This document shows positions 1-7,899 of a DNA stretch of 64,000 bases, one piece after another. The notes under the pieces were generated by a model, which did no database searches, was not told the DNA's origin, and was given only the letters and a program-made list of their open reading frames with translations. The translations under genes were made by a program, and so were the position numbers. Source of the stretch: Streptomyces sp. CB02923 (GTDB lineage Bacteria > Actinomycetota > Actinomycetes > Streptomycetales > Streptomycetaceae). Each line of letters starts with the position of its first letter. The first letter of the stretch is position 1. The stretch lies in contig NZ_LWKZ01000024.1 of NCBI RefSeq assembly GCF_001905005.1, positions 775,299-839,298 on the forward strand. The letters run 5' to 3'.

Positions 1-583
1 CGCCGCGGGCGGCGGCGAGCCGGACCGCGTCGAGGATCTTCTCGTAGCCCGTGCAGCGGCACAGGTTGCCGGACAGCGCCTCGCGGATGTCCGCGTCGGA
101 CGGCTCCGCGTTGCGCTCCAGCAGTTCGTCGGCGGCGACCAGCAGGCCGGGCGTGCAGAAGCCGCACTGAACGGCGCCCGCGTCGATGAACGCCTGCTGG
201 ATCGGCGCGAGCCCGGCCTGTTCACCCGTCCGGCTGTCGGCGGCGGACGGCTTGGCCTGCCGGCGCCGGGCGGCGTCCACGCTCGTACCGGCGGCAGTGC
301 CGCAGGCCCCGGTGGCGCAGCCGCCGCGCTGCGCGCGCTGCTCGGCGAAGTCCGCCAGGCCCTCGACGGTGACGACCTCGCGGCCCTCGGCCTGACCGGC
401 CGCGACCAGGCAGGAGCACACCGGCACGCCGTCCAGGCGGACCGTGCAGGAGCCGCATTCGCCCTGCTCGCAGGCGTTCTTCGAGCCGGGCAGGCCCATC
501 CGCTCGCGGAGCACGTACAGCAGGCTCTCGCCTTCCCATACGTCGTCGGCCTGCTGTTCGCGGCCATTGACGGTGAAGTTCAC
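1..583 (-). CDS. (2Fe-2S)-binding small subunit of a xanthine dehydrogenase/CO-dehydrogenase-like molybdenum hydroxylase (3' end outside window)
   Basis: Electron-transfer subunit of a three-part molybdenum hydroxylase, carrying two [2Fe-2S] clusters between the Mo subunit and the FAD subunit. An N-terminal plant-ferredoxin-type motif CEQGECGSC lies at residues 38-46. The C-terminal cluster motif has CGFC at 140-143 and CRC at 175-177, followed by TGYEKI. The frame is open to the left window edge, so the last residues and the expected molybdopterin subunit lie outside. The GTG start at 583 overlaps the stop of the FAD-subunit gene by 4 bp, so the two are translationally coupled; a GTG at 589 is also possible. 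About 40 extra residues, including the Cys-rich stretch GGCATGAC, sit between the two cluster domains. The substrate cannot be read from sequence; purines are suggested by the PucR neighbour. Confidence 0.9.
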   Translation of the reverse strand, partial: MNFTVNGREQQADDVWEGESLLYVLRERMGLPGSKNACEQGECGSCTVRLDGVPVCSCLVAAGQAEGREVVTVEGLADFAEQRAQRGGCATGACGTAAGTSVDAARRRQAKPSAADSRTGEQAGLAPIQQAFIDAGAVQCGFCTPGLLVAADELLERNAEPSDADIREALSGNLCRCTGYEKILDAVRLAAARG

Positions 584-1467
584 GCGCACTGGGCGCTCCT
601 CTCGTTGCCGCGGTAGGACTCCCAGGTCCAGCCGAGGGTGCGGCGCGCCATGATCCCTACCGCGTGGCGCCGGTACTTCGCGCTGCCGCGCACGTCGTCG
701 ATCGGGTTGCAGGCACCGGCCGCCAGCTCGGCGAACTGCTTCGCCACGGACGGCGGAACGGGCCGCCCCGACTCCCAGCAGCCGCCGTCCTCCAGCGCCG
801 CCGTCAGGAACTCCTCGGCGGCCTTGGCCCGTACGGGCGTGGGCGCGGCCGAGCCGATGCCGGTCCGTACCGTCCGGGTGCGCGGGTGCAGCGCGAGGCC
901 GAAGGCGCACACCGCGATGACCATCGCGTTGCGCGTGCCGACCTTGGAGAACTGCTGCGGTCCGTCCGCCTTGGGCAGGTGCACGGCGCGGATCAGCTCG
1001 TCCGGCTCCAGCGCGTTGCGCTTGACGCCCAGGTAGAAGGCGTCGATGGGGATCATGCGGCGGCCGCGTACGGACTCGGCCTCGACCTCGCCGCCGGAGG
1101 CGAGCAGCGCCGGGTGCGCGTCACCGGCCGGGGAGGCGGTGCCGAGGTTGCCGCCGACGCCGCCGCGGTTGCGGATCTGCGGGGAGGCCACGGTGTGCGA
1201 GGCGAGCGCCAGGCCGGGCAGCTCGGTCCGCAGGTTCTCCATGATCTGCGTGTACGGCACGGAGGCGCCCAGCCGTACGATCTCCTCGCCCACCTCCCAC
1301 TCCCGCAGGTCGTCGATGCGGTTCAGGTCCAGGAGGTACTCCGGGCGGCGGTGGTCGAAGTTGATCTCGACCATCACGTCGGTGCCGCCCGCGATCGGCA
1401 CAGCGGTGGGGTGCTCGGCCTTGGCGGCGAGCGCCTCCTCCCAGCTGGCGGGGCGAAGGAAGTCCAT
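580..1467 (-). CDS. FAD-binding subunit of xanthine dehydrogenase/CO-dehydrogenase-like molybdenum hydroxylase (CoxM/XdhB family)
   Basis: Medium subunit that takes electrons from the [2Fe-2S] subunit onto FAD. The protein has 295 residues, normal for the family. It opens with MDFLRPASWEEAL and carries the two FAD-contact motifs PIAGGTD (about residues 25-31) and GGVGGNLGTASPAGD (about 105-119). A C-terminal CO-dehydrogenase flavoprotein domain ends around SAKYRRHAVGIMARRTL. The ATG at 1467 is preferred because GGAAGAGAG lies at the right distance upstream; the reading frame extends further 5' but without family similarity. It is the first gene of the leftward operon, overlapping the [2Fe-2S] gene, and is divergent from pucR. 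Confidence 0.92.
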   Translation of the reverse strand: MDFLRPASWEEALAAKAEHPTAVPIAGGTDVMVEINFDHRRPEYLLDLNRIDDLREWEVGEEIVRLGASVPYTQIMENLRTELPGLALASHTVASPQIRNRGGVGGNLGTASPAGDAHPALLASGGEVEAESVRGRRMIPIDAFYLGVKRNALEPDELIRAVHLPKADGPQQFSKVGTRNAMVIAVCAFGLALHPRTRTVRTGIGSAAPTPVRAKAAEEFLTAALEDGGCWESGRPVPPSVAKQFAELAAGACNPIDDVRGSAKYRRHAVGIMARRTLGWTWESYRGNERSAQCA

Positions 1468-1783
1468 ACGGGGCTCTCTTCCACGTCTCTTCGGTGCGCC
1501 GCGGTGCCGGGCCGGCCGGCGGCGGCGCCGCTCGCGAAATCGGGTCGTCCGCTGCCCGGAACGAGGACCTTCGACTCTCGCGTGCGCCGGGCTGTTCATG
1601 TCGTGTTTACGCGGTCGGGCCCAGTGAACGCGCCCCGTACCCGCCGGGTGCAGTCACCGAAACCATGAAGCGGTTGGCTGGCCACGGCGCATGTCTTGTA
1701 GATTCGAACGAAAGGCGGGGCCCAGAAACCTCGCGGTATTCCACCGGCAACACCAGACAGAAAAGAACGGCGGGCGAGAGACC
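1468..1783. promoter_or_regulatory. Divergent intergenic region between the molybdenum hydroxylase operon and pucR
   Basis: The 316 bp between the two divergent starts hold no convincing gene. They must contain both promoters. A short inverted repeat, TTCGAACGAA, lies near 1704 and is a possible regulator half-site. Control of the left operon by the PucR protein is inferred from the divergent arrangement only. Confidence 0.45.
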
Positions 1784-3463
1784 ATGCGGCTCCGCGCACT
1801 CCTGGACACCGGCACGCTCGGCCTGCGGCTGCTGGGCGGCGAGGAGGAACTGGACCGTACCGTGCGCGGCGTGATGACCACCGACCTGCGCGACCCCAGC
1901 CGCTACCTGTCCGGCGGCGAGCTGGTGCTGACGGGACTGGCGTGGCGGCGCGAGCCGGCGGACTCCGAGCGGTTCGTGCGCATCCTGGCCTCGGCAGGGG
2001 TCGCCGGGCTGGCCGCGGGCGAGGCCGAGCTGGGTTCGGTGCCCGACGACCTGGTGGTGGCCTGCGCCCGGCACCGCCTGCCGCTGTTCTCCGTCGTCGA
2101 GGACGTCTCCTTCGCGTCGATCACCGAGTACGTCGTACGGCAGGTCTCCGGCGAGCGCGCGGGCGACCTGGCCGCCGTGGTGGACCGGCACCGGCGCCTG
2201 ATGACGTCCGGGCCCGCCGGCGGCGGCCCCGAGGTCGTCCTGGACCTGCTCGGCTCCGACCTGGACCTGCGCGCCTGGGTCCTGTCCCCCACCGGCCGGC
2301 AGATCGCCGGGTCCACACTGGCCGGATCCGGACCCGCGCTGCCCGCCGAAACCGGCGCCCGGCTGGCGGGCGAGCACCTGGCCGCCTCCCGCACCGGACG
2401 CCGCGGCCCCCACCGGCTCCCGCTCGGCGGCACCACGTACTCCCTCTTCCCCATCCGCGGCACCGGCCGGGACCTGCGCGAGACCGTCCTGTCCGACTGG
2501 CTGCTGGCCGTCGAGGCGGACGCGGGCGACTGGGCCGAGGAGCGCCTGGACCTGTTGCACGGCGTCACCCAGCTGATCGCCGTCGAACGCGACCGCCGCG
2601 ACGCGGCCCGTACGGTACGCAGGCGCCTCGCCCAGGAGGTCCTCGAACTGGTCCAGGCGGGCGCCGCGCCCGCCGAGATCGCGGCCCGCCTGCGGGTGGC
2701 CGCCCCGGTGCTGCTGCCCGGCCTGGGCACGGCCCCGCACTGGCAGGTCGTCGTCGCCCGCGTCGAGTGGGCGGGCGGGGACGTGCCCGGCGGGCCGGTC
2801 GCCCAGACGCTCCTGGAAGAGGTGCTGGTCGACCCGGGTACGTTCGGGCCCGACGCATCCGACCGGATCGCCGTCGCGCACACCGGCGACGAGGCGGTGG
2901 CCCTGGTGCCGCTGCCGGCCGTACCGGAGGAGGGCGACGGGCGGGACGGGCGGGACGCGTCCGCCGCCGGTCTCCAGGCCGACACCCTGCTGTCCGTCGT
3001 CCAGGAACCGCTGACCCGCGGCCTGGCCGACGACGGACGCCTGACCCTGGGCGTCAGCGCCTCCGTCCACTCGGCGGAGGGGCTGCGCGGCGCCCTGGAG
3101 GAGGCCCGGCACGCCCGCCGGGTCGCCGCCGCCCGCCCCGGCCGGGTCTGCGCGGCGGGCCACGAGGAGCTGGCCTCCCACGTCCTGCTGCTGCCCTTCG
3201 TCCCCGACGACGTACGCCGCGCCTTCACGGCCCGCCTCCTGGACCCGCTGCGCGACTACGACCGCCGCCACCGCGCCGAACTGGTCCCCACCCTGGAGGC
3301 GTTCCTCGACTGCGACGGCTCCTGGACCCGCTGCGCCACCCGCCTCCACCTGCACGTCAACACCCTGCGCTACCGGGTGGGCCGCATCGAGCAGCTGACG
3401 GGCCGCGACCTGGCCCGCCTGGAGGACAAGCTGGACTTCTTCCTCGCGCTGCGGATGAGCTGA
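1784..3463 (+). CDS. PucR family transcriptional regulator
   Basis: DNA-binding regulator of the purine-catabolism (PucR) family, 559 residues. The N-terminal PucR sensor domain covers roughly residues 1-120 (starting MRLRALLDTGTLGLRLLGG). A GGDEF-like middle region follows. The C-terminal helix-turn-helix of the HTH_30 type lies at about residues 500-555, with LHLHVNTLRYRVGRIEQLTG as its core. ATG 1784 is chosen because homology begins there; the upstream extension of the frame has no family similarity. It is transcribed away from the molybdenum hydroxylase genes, the usual arrangement for a local activator of a purine or related nitrogen-catabolic operon, so that operon is its likely target. 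Confidence 0.9.
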   Translation: MRLRALLDTGTLGLRLLGGEEELDRTVRGVMTTDLRDPSRYLSGGELVLTGLAWRREPADSERFVRILASAGVAGLAAGEAELGSVPDDLVVACARHRLPLFSVVEDVSFASITEYVVRQVSGERAGDLAAVVDRHRRLMTSGPAGGGPEVVLDLLGSDLDLRAWVLSPTGRQIAGSTLAGSGPALPAETGARLAGEHLAASRTGRRGPHRLPLGGTTYSLFPIRGTGRDLRETVLSDWLLAVEADAGDWAEERLDLLHGVTQLIAVERDRRDAARTVRRRLAQEVLELVQAGAAPAEIAARLRVAAPVLLPGLGTAPHWQVVVARVEWAGGDVPGGPVAQTLLEEVLVDPGTFGPDASDRIAVAHTGDEAVALVPLPAVPEEGDGRDGRDASAAGLQADTLLSVVQEPLTRGLADDGRLTLGVSASVHSAEGLRGALEEARHARRVAAARPGRVCAAGHEELASHVLLLPFVPDDVRRAFTARLLDPLRDYDRRHRAELVPTLEAFLDCDGSWTRCATRLHLHVNTLRYRVGRIEQLTGRDLARLEDKLDFFLALRMS

Positions 3464-3851
3464 GGCGGGACCCGTGCGCCTCCTCCGGCGCCGGGCGGGA
3501 AGAGGCACATCCGGCCACTCCGGAACGGCCGGTATGCGCCGCCCGGCGGCCGATACACAACTGTTCGCGCACGCCCATTAGTTGACTTGATGTCAGCAAG
3601 GGTGGCGCCCCCTGGAGCGGCGTCACCCGTTCGGGGGTATCCCGGCAGCTCCACCGAACAGCGCGCCCGCCGCGCCCCGTTCCCGTCGGCGCCGCGTCCC
3701 GCCCGCTCCCCGGGCACATCGTCGGCCCGGAAGGGCGCCGAAGGGATTGTGAAATCATTCACCTTCCCCCTTGGCCGGGCGGCGGAATCCGTGCTGAGAT
3801 GCGCCCACTGCTTCTCAGAACCAGCTCAACGGTGCGCTCGGGGAGGGCAAT
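3464..3851. other. 388-bp intergenic region without a recognised gene
   Basis: No frame here shows a family signature. The only distinct element is a 5-bp inverted repeat, GTGAA-ATCA-TTCAC, at 3749-3762, about 90 bp before the next gene. It could be an operator or promoter element for that gene. The region is less GC-rich around the repeat, as expected for a promoter. Confidence 0.4.
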
Positions 3852-4700
3852 GTGGCGGACACCGCCATGTCAGGAGCCGCGGATTCCGCGGGAGCCGCGG
3901 AACCCGTGGAATCGGTGCCGGGGATTCCGGCGGCCAGATCGGCGGCCGGGGCGGACGCCCTGGACCGCGCCGTGTGGCGGCTGCGGTCGCGCGGCTGCTG
4001 GGACGACGCGGCGGCACTGCTGGAACCACACGCGGCGGGCTTCCCCCCGTACGCGATCCACCGCGCCGCGCTCCTCGTGGAGCGCTGCATGTTCACCGCC
4101 ACCGGGTGGCCGGCGGCCGAGGACGCACTGCGCGCCGCCGAGGCACTGGCGGGCGACGACGGCGAGCGGGGCGCCGCGGCCTGCGAACGCGGCCAGCTGG
4201 CGTACGCCGCCACGGTCCTCGGCGTACGCGACCGCGCCGACGAGGCCCGCTCCGCGCTCGGCCGCGCCGCGGCACTGCTGGCTCCGGGGGCGCCCGGCCG
4301 TCCGCTGCTGGACTTCCGGCGCGGCCTGATGGCCGAACACGTCGCCGACAGCCCGGAGTCCGCCCGCGCCGCCTACCGCCGCGCCCACGCGGGCGCCACC
4401 GCGCACGGCGACACCCTGCTGCTGTCCTTCACCTGGCGCCACCTCGCCGGCCTCGCCCTGCGCGACGGCGAGCTGGCGGAGGCCCGGCACGGCTTCGGCG
4501 AATCCCTGCGCATCCGCGAGGAGCTGGGCTTCCTGGTCGGTACGGCACCGGCGCTGGTCGCCCTCGCCGACGCGGCCCCGCCGGAGGAGGCGGACGGGCT
4601 GCGCACCGAAGCCGCCCGCCTCTTCCGCCTGATGGGCGGCGTACCCACCTGGCTCGCCGAGCACCTCTCCGATATCCCGGTGGCGCCCGCGCCCTCCTAG
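3852..4700 (+). CDS. Hypothetical helical-repeat (TPR-like) protein
   Basis: Protein of 282 residues, almost entirely alpha-helical in composition. Repeated Ala/Arg/Leu-rich helix pairs run from about residue 40 to 260, as in degenerate tetratricopeptide repeats (for example the stretch around YRRAHAGATAHGDTLLLSF). No catalytic motif, signal peptide or membrane segment is visible. The GTG start at 3852 has GGGAGG 7 nt upstream. TPR-like proteins usually mediate protein contacts; in Streptomyces such modules are often attached to regulators, but no DNA-binding domain is present here. It stands alone between pucR and a methyltransferase-like gene. Confidence 0.7.
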   Translation: MADTAMSGAADSAGAAEPVESVPGIPAARSAAGADALDRAVWRLRSRGCWDDAAALLEPHAAGFPPYAIHRAALLVERCMFTATGWPAAEDALRAAEALAGDDGERGAAACERGQLAYAATVLGVRDRADEARSALGRAAALLAPGAPGRPLLDFRRGLMAEHVADSPESARAAYRRAHAGATAHGDTLLLSFTWRHLAGLALRDGELAEARHGFGESLRIREELGFLVGTAPALVALADAAPPEEADGLRTEAARLFRLMGGVPTWLAEHLSDIPVAPAPS

Positions 4701-4939
4701 GGACGCGTCCGCCCGGCCGGTGTCCGGGTCCCGGCCGCGGCCGGGGCCCGTGGGCGGACCGGGTCCGGACGCGGGCCGGGCCGCAGGCGGCCGGGGCGCG
4801 CGACAGGGGCATATTTCGCTCCGCCCGCCCCACGGACCCCCAATTTGGCCTCAAGTCGCACTGTCCGTGAGCGACTTGGCACTGGATGCTGGTGCGGTTG
4901 ACTCCCAACCTACGGCAGCGCCTTTCAGGAGGCCTCACC

Positions 4940-5815
4940 TTGGCAGCAGGAGCACCGCACTCATCGGCCGGCCCGGACTGGGGAAAGGCGGATTTCGAGG
5001 CCATCTACGACTGCCCTGATCCCCGTACGTACTTCCGGACGCTGCGCCCGCTCGACTACCAGATCCCCCACCACGGCCAGGGCGCCTTCCGGGCCCTGAC
5101 CGAGTCCCTGCAACGGCACCGTTCCGGACGTTCGCCGCTCCAGGTCGTCGACCTGTGCTGTTCCTACGGCGTCAACGCCGCGCTGCTGAACCACAAGCTG
5201 GGCCTCGCCGACCTGTACGACCGGTACACCGACACGCAGGAGACCGCCGGCCTGCGGACGGGCCGGCTGGCCGACGAGGACCGGACGTTCTTCGACGAGC
5301 TGCGGCGTCCCGAAGCGGTACGGACCATCGGCATCGACGCGGCCCGGCACGCCGTCGGCTACGCCGAGCGCGTGGGCCTGCTGGACGCCGGGTTCGCCGA
5401 GAACCTGGAGGCCGCGGAGCCCACCGCGCGGCTGCGCGGCGCGCTGGAGGGCACCGACCTGATCACCGTGACGGGCGGCGTGGGGTACATCTCCGCCACC
5501 ACCTTCGGCCGGCTGCTCGCCTGTACGCCCACCGCGCCGTGGGTCGCCGCGTTCGTCCTGCGGACCGTGTCGTACGCGCCGGTCGCCGCGCTGCTCGACG
5601 ACGCGGGCCTGGTGACCGAGCGGCTGCCCGGACGCACCTTCCGGCAGCGCCGGTTCGCCGACCTCGCGGAGCGCCGGGCCGCCTTCGGCGCGCTCCAGGC
5701 ACGGGACCTGGACACCACCGGCAAGGAGTCGGACGGCTTCTACCACGCGGACCTCTACGTCTCCCGGCCCGCGGCGGACGTGGCCGCGCTGCCCCTGGAG
5801 CGGCTGCTCCCCTGA
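4940..5815 (+). CDS. Class I SAM-dependent methyltransferase-like protein
   Basis: Protein of 291 residues. After a 60-residue leader it has a Rossmann-like motif I, VVDLCCSYGVNAALL, at about residues 73-87, followed by an acidic-rich second region and a GGVGYI motif, consistent with a class I methyltransferase fold. CCSYG replaces the usual GxGxG, so SAM binding is not certain. The TTG start at 4940 is chosen because AGGAGG lies exactly 7 nt upstream; the frame extends further but lacks a ribosome-binding site. No neighbour indicates the substrate. The 239 bp upstream (4701-4939) hold no gene. Confidence 0.7.
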   Translation: MAAGAPHSSAGPDWGKADFEAIYDCPDPRTYFRTLRPLDYQIPHHGQGAFRALTESLQRHRSGRSPLQVVDLCCSYGVNAALLNHKLGLADLYDRYTDTQETAGLRTGRLADEDRTFFDELRRPEAVRTIGIDAARHAVGYAERVGLLDAGFAENLEAAEPTARLRGALEGTDLITVTGGVGYISATTFGRLLACTPTAPWVAAFVLRTVSYAPVAALLDDAGLVTERLPGRTFRQRRFADLAERRAAFGALQARDLDTTGKESDGFYHADLYVSRPAADVAALPLERLLP

Positions 5816-5821
5816 GGACCG

Positions 5822-5841
5822 CCGCCGCGGCGCAGCGGCGG
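5822..5841. terminator. Possible bidirectional terminator hairpin
   Basis: CCGCCG and CGGCGG form a 6-bp stem around an 8-nt GC-rich loop in the short gap between two convergent genes. No U-tract follows, so this is only a candidate. Confidence 0.3.
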
Positions 5842-5881
5842 ACACGGCACCGCCGCCCGCGGGCGCACGGCAATGACGCGC

Positions 5882-6736
5882 TCAGTGCGGGCGGCGGGCC
5901 GGGGCCAGGTGCGCGCGGGCGATCCGCTCGACGATCGCGTACTCCCGCGCCGTCAGGGCGTCCAGCAGCGCCGTGTGCTCGGACGCGGCGGCGAGCAGGT
6001 CGGCCGTGCGGGGCGCGGGGCCGCCGGGCACCGGCCACTGCGTACGGCGGTGCAGGTCGTCGGCGACCAGGAGGAGCTGACGGTTGCCGGTGAGTGTGAG
6101 CAGCGCGTGGTGGAAGGCGTGGTCGGCCTCCGCGTAGCCGGCGCGGTCGCCGCGGGCGGCGGCGCCGACGCCGGCGGCGGCCAGCGGGCGCAGTTCCTCC
6201 CACCGCTCGGCCGGCAGCGCCCGCGCCAGCCGCAGCAGCGCCGGCACTTCCAGCATCGCGCGGACCTCGGCCAGCTCCGCGAGGTCGCGGTGGGTGCGTT
6301 CGGCGACGCGGAAGCCGCGGTTGGGGGCGACTTCGACCGCGCCTTCACCGGCGAGCAGCTGCATGGCCTCCCGGACGGGCGTGGCGGAGACGCCGTAGCG
6401 GACGGCGAGCGCGGGGGCCGAATAGACCTCGCCGGGGACCAGTTCGCCGGATATGAGGGCCTCGCGGAGGGCGGCCAGCACCTGGCCGCGCACCGAGTGG
6501 CGCTGCGGCTGCTTGCGCGGGGGCAGGGGGACGGGCACGAACGCCGTTGCGGGGTCGGGGACACCGGTCCGGTGCTCGTACGCGGTGTCCGGCCGCGCGT
6601 CGGGCCCGGCGTGCGCGGTGGGGTGCTCCGCGGGCGCGTCGTGTCCGGTGTGCTCGCCCCGCACGGGCTGCGAGCCGCCCTGCGCGGGCACCTGTGCGCG
6701 CAGGCGCGGCGCCGGTTCCGCTCTGCCCTGCTCCAT
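5882..6736 (-). CDS. GntR family transcriptional regulator with FCD domain
   Basis: DNA-binding regulator of 284 residues. After an unusually long, Pro/His-rich, low-complexity N-terminal extension of about 75 residues comes a winged helix-turn-helix of GntR type (about residues 80-145; SAPALAVRYGVSATPVREAM is the recognition segment). An all-helical FCD ligand-binding domain follows (about 155-275, with the metal/ligand His residues in FHHALLTLTGN). GAGGAGG 9 nt upstream of ATG 6736 supports the start. It is divergent from the fhuF-like gene and shares its intergenic region, which contains an iron box, so iron may influence both directions. The effector is unknown, as for most FadR-type regulators. 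Confidence 0.88.
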   Translation of the reverse strand: MEQGRAEPAPRLRAQVPAQGGSQPVRGEHTGHDAPAEHPTAHAGPDARPDTAYEHRTGVPDPATAFVPVPLPPRKQPQRHSVRGQVLAALREALISGELVPGEVYSAPALAVRYGVSATPVREAMQLLAGEGAVEVAPNRGFRVAERTHRDLAELAEVRAMLEVPALLRLARALPAERWEELRPLAAAGVGAAARGDRAGYAEADHAFHHALLTLTGNRQLLLVADDLHRRTQWPVPGGPAPRTADLLAAASEHTALLDALTAREYAIVERIARAHLAPARRPH

Positions 6737-6818
6737 GCGGGTTCCTCCTCACGTCCTCCAGCACCATAGGCGCCCCTTGTGACAGTGCAAACCCGGCTCA
6801 AAACCACCGAAGATCGGG

Positions 6819-6837
6819 TAAGGTAAGCCTTACCTGC
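6819..6837. promoter_or_regulatory. IdeR/DmdR1-type iron box
   Basis: The 19-mer TAAGGTAAGCCTTACCTGC matches the actinobacterial iron-box consensus TWAGGTWAGSCTWACCTWA at 17 of 19 positions. It sits 29 bp upstream of the ferric-reductase start. Repression by the iron-loaded IdeR/DmdR1 protein when iron is plentiful is the established behaviour of such sites. Confidence 0.9.
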
Positions 6838-6866
6838 CCACGACCGCGATATCGGTGGAGTCCCGC

Positions 6867-7706
6867 ATGGCCTCTCTGCTCGCCGCCCGGCCGCGCATCG
6901 AACCCTTCACCGGGGCCTGGACCCGGCTGGCCGAAGTGTTCCCCGGACTGCGGGTGTCCGCCTGGGAGACGGCGGCGCCGCAGGGCGAGGGCTGGGTGAC
7001 GGCCGCCGAGCTGGCCACCGACCCGGCAGCCCTGGACACCTTTCTGGCCTGGGACGACGCACAGGTGGTGCAGGACTACGGGCAGCGGGCCCGCCCCGAC
7101 GTCGTCGCCGCCTTCGCCCTGCACCGCTACGCCTGGCCCGCCTGCCTGCTGATCACCATCCCCTGGTTCCTGCACCGCAGGGTGCCGCGGCTGCCCGTCG
7201 GGGATGTCGCCCATCACCGGGAGCAGGGCCGGATGGCCGTACGCATCAGCTCGTTCGCGTGCCTGCCCGGAGACCCGGCGGCGGAGCTGCCCGGCGCCCG
7301 GGTCGTCCGCGACGAGGAGGCACTGCGCGCCGAGGTGCGGGAAGCGGTCGCCGAACACCTCGGTCCGGTCCTGGACGGCTTCCGGCCCCGCCTGCGGCGC
7401 GGGCCCCGGGCCCTGTGGGGCATGGTGTCGGACGAGATCGCCGAAGGCCTGTGGTACCTGGGCCACCTGCTGGGCGAGGAGCCGCGCGCGGTGGCCGAGC
7501 TGAAGCGGCTGCTGCCGGGCGGCACGGCCCCCTACCCGGGCGGCGCCGCCTTCCGCGAGCTGACGGGCCCGGACGGCGCGGCACTGCCCACCCGGGACCG
7601 GGCGAGCTGCTGCATGTTCTACACGCTGCGCCCCGAGGACACCTGTGTGACCTGCCCGCGTACGTGCGACGCGGATCGCATCAAGCGCCTCACCGCAACC
7701 ACCTGA
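6867..7706 (+). CDS. FhuF-type (2Fe-2S) ferric-siderophore reductase
   Basis: Cytoplasmic reductase expected to release iron from imported ferric siderophores. The protein has 279 residues. Its hallmark is the C-terminal FhuF cluster motif, CC at about residues 250-251 (RASCCMFYTL), then CVTC and a further Cys, in the order CC-x10-C-x2-C. The N-terminal region matches the IucA/FhuF domain only in general layout. ATG 6867 is preferred to the in-frame GTG at 6855 because GGTGGAG is then correctly spaced. The iron box just upstream predicts expression under iron starvation. No siderophore or transporter gene lies next to it, so it probably serves loci elsewhere. Confidence 0.88.
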   Translation: MASLLAARPRIEPFTGAWTRLAEVFPGLRVSAWETAAPQGEGWVTAAELATDPAALDTFLAWDDAQVVQDYGQRARPDVVAAFALHRYAWPACLLITIPWFLHRRVPRLPVGDVAHHREQGRMAVRISSFACLPGDPAAELPGARVVRDEEALRAEVREAVAEHLGPVLDGFRPRLRRGPRALWGMVSDEIAEGLWYLGHLLGEEPRAVAELKRLLPGGTAPYPGGAAFRELTGPDGAALPTRDRASCCMFYTLRPEDTCVTCPRTCDADRIKRLTATT

Positions 7707-7899
7707 CACCCACACCACCCGATCGGGTCGGCAGATTCGAACCCAACCCCGCTTCCTCCTGAGGGAGTTCGAACCGAACACACCTATCCGTAGGCCCCCG
7801 CACCTCCCTTGGCGCCCTCTTGCCCGGAAACCCCCGGAGGAGCGGACGGATTCCGCCAGGATGTCGCGCGAAACCGCGTTCGCCGAGGCAAGGGGCCCC

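Noticed and set aside
7726..7785. Possible tRNA gene or attachment site because of TTCGAACC sequences
   Set aside because: No acceptor, D or anticodon stem can be built on either strand, and no integrase is nearby. The repeats are better described as a direct repeat in a promoter.
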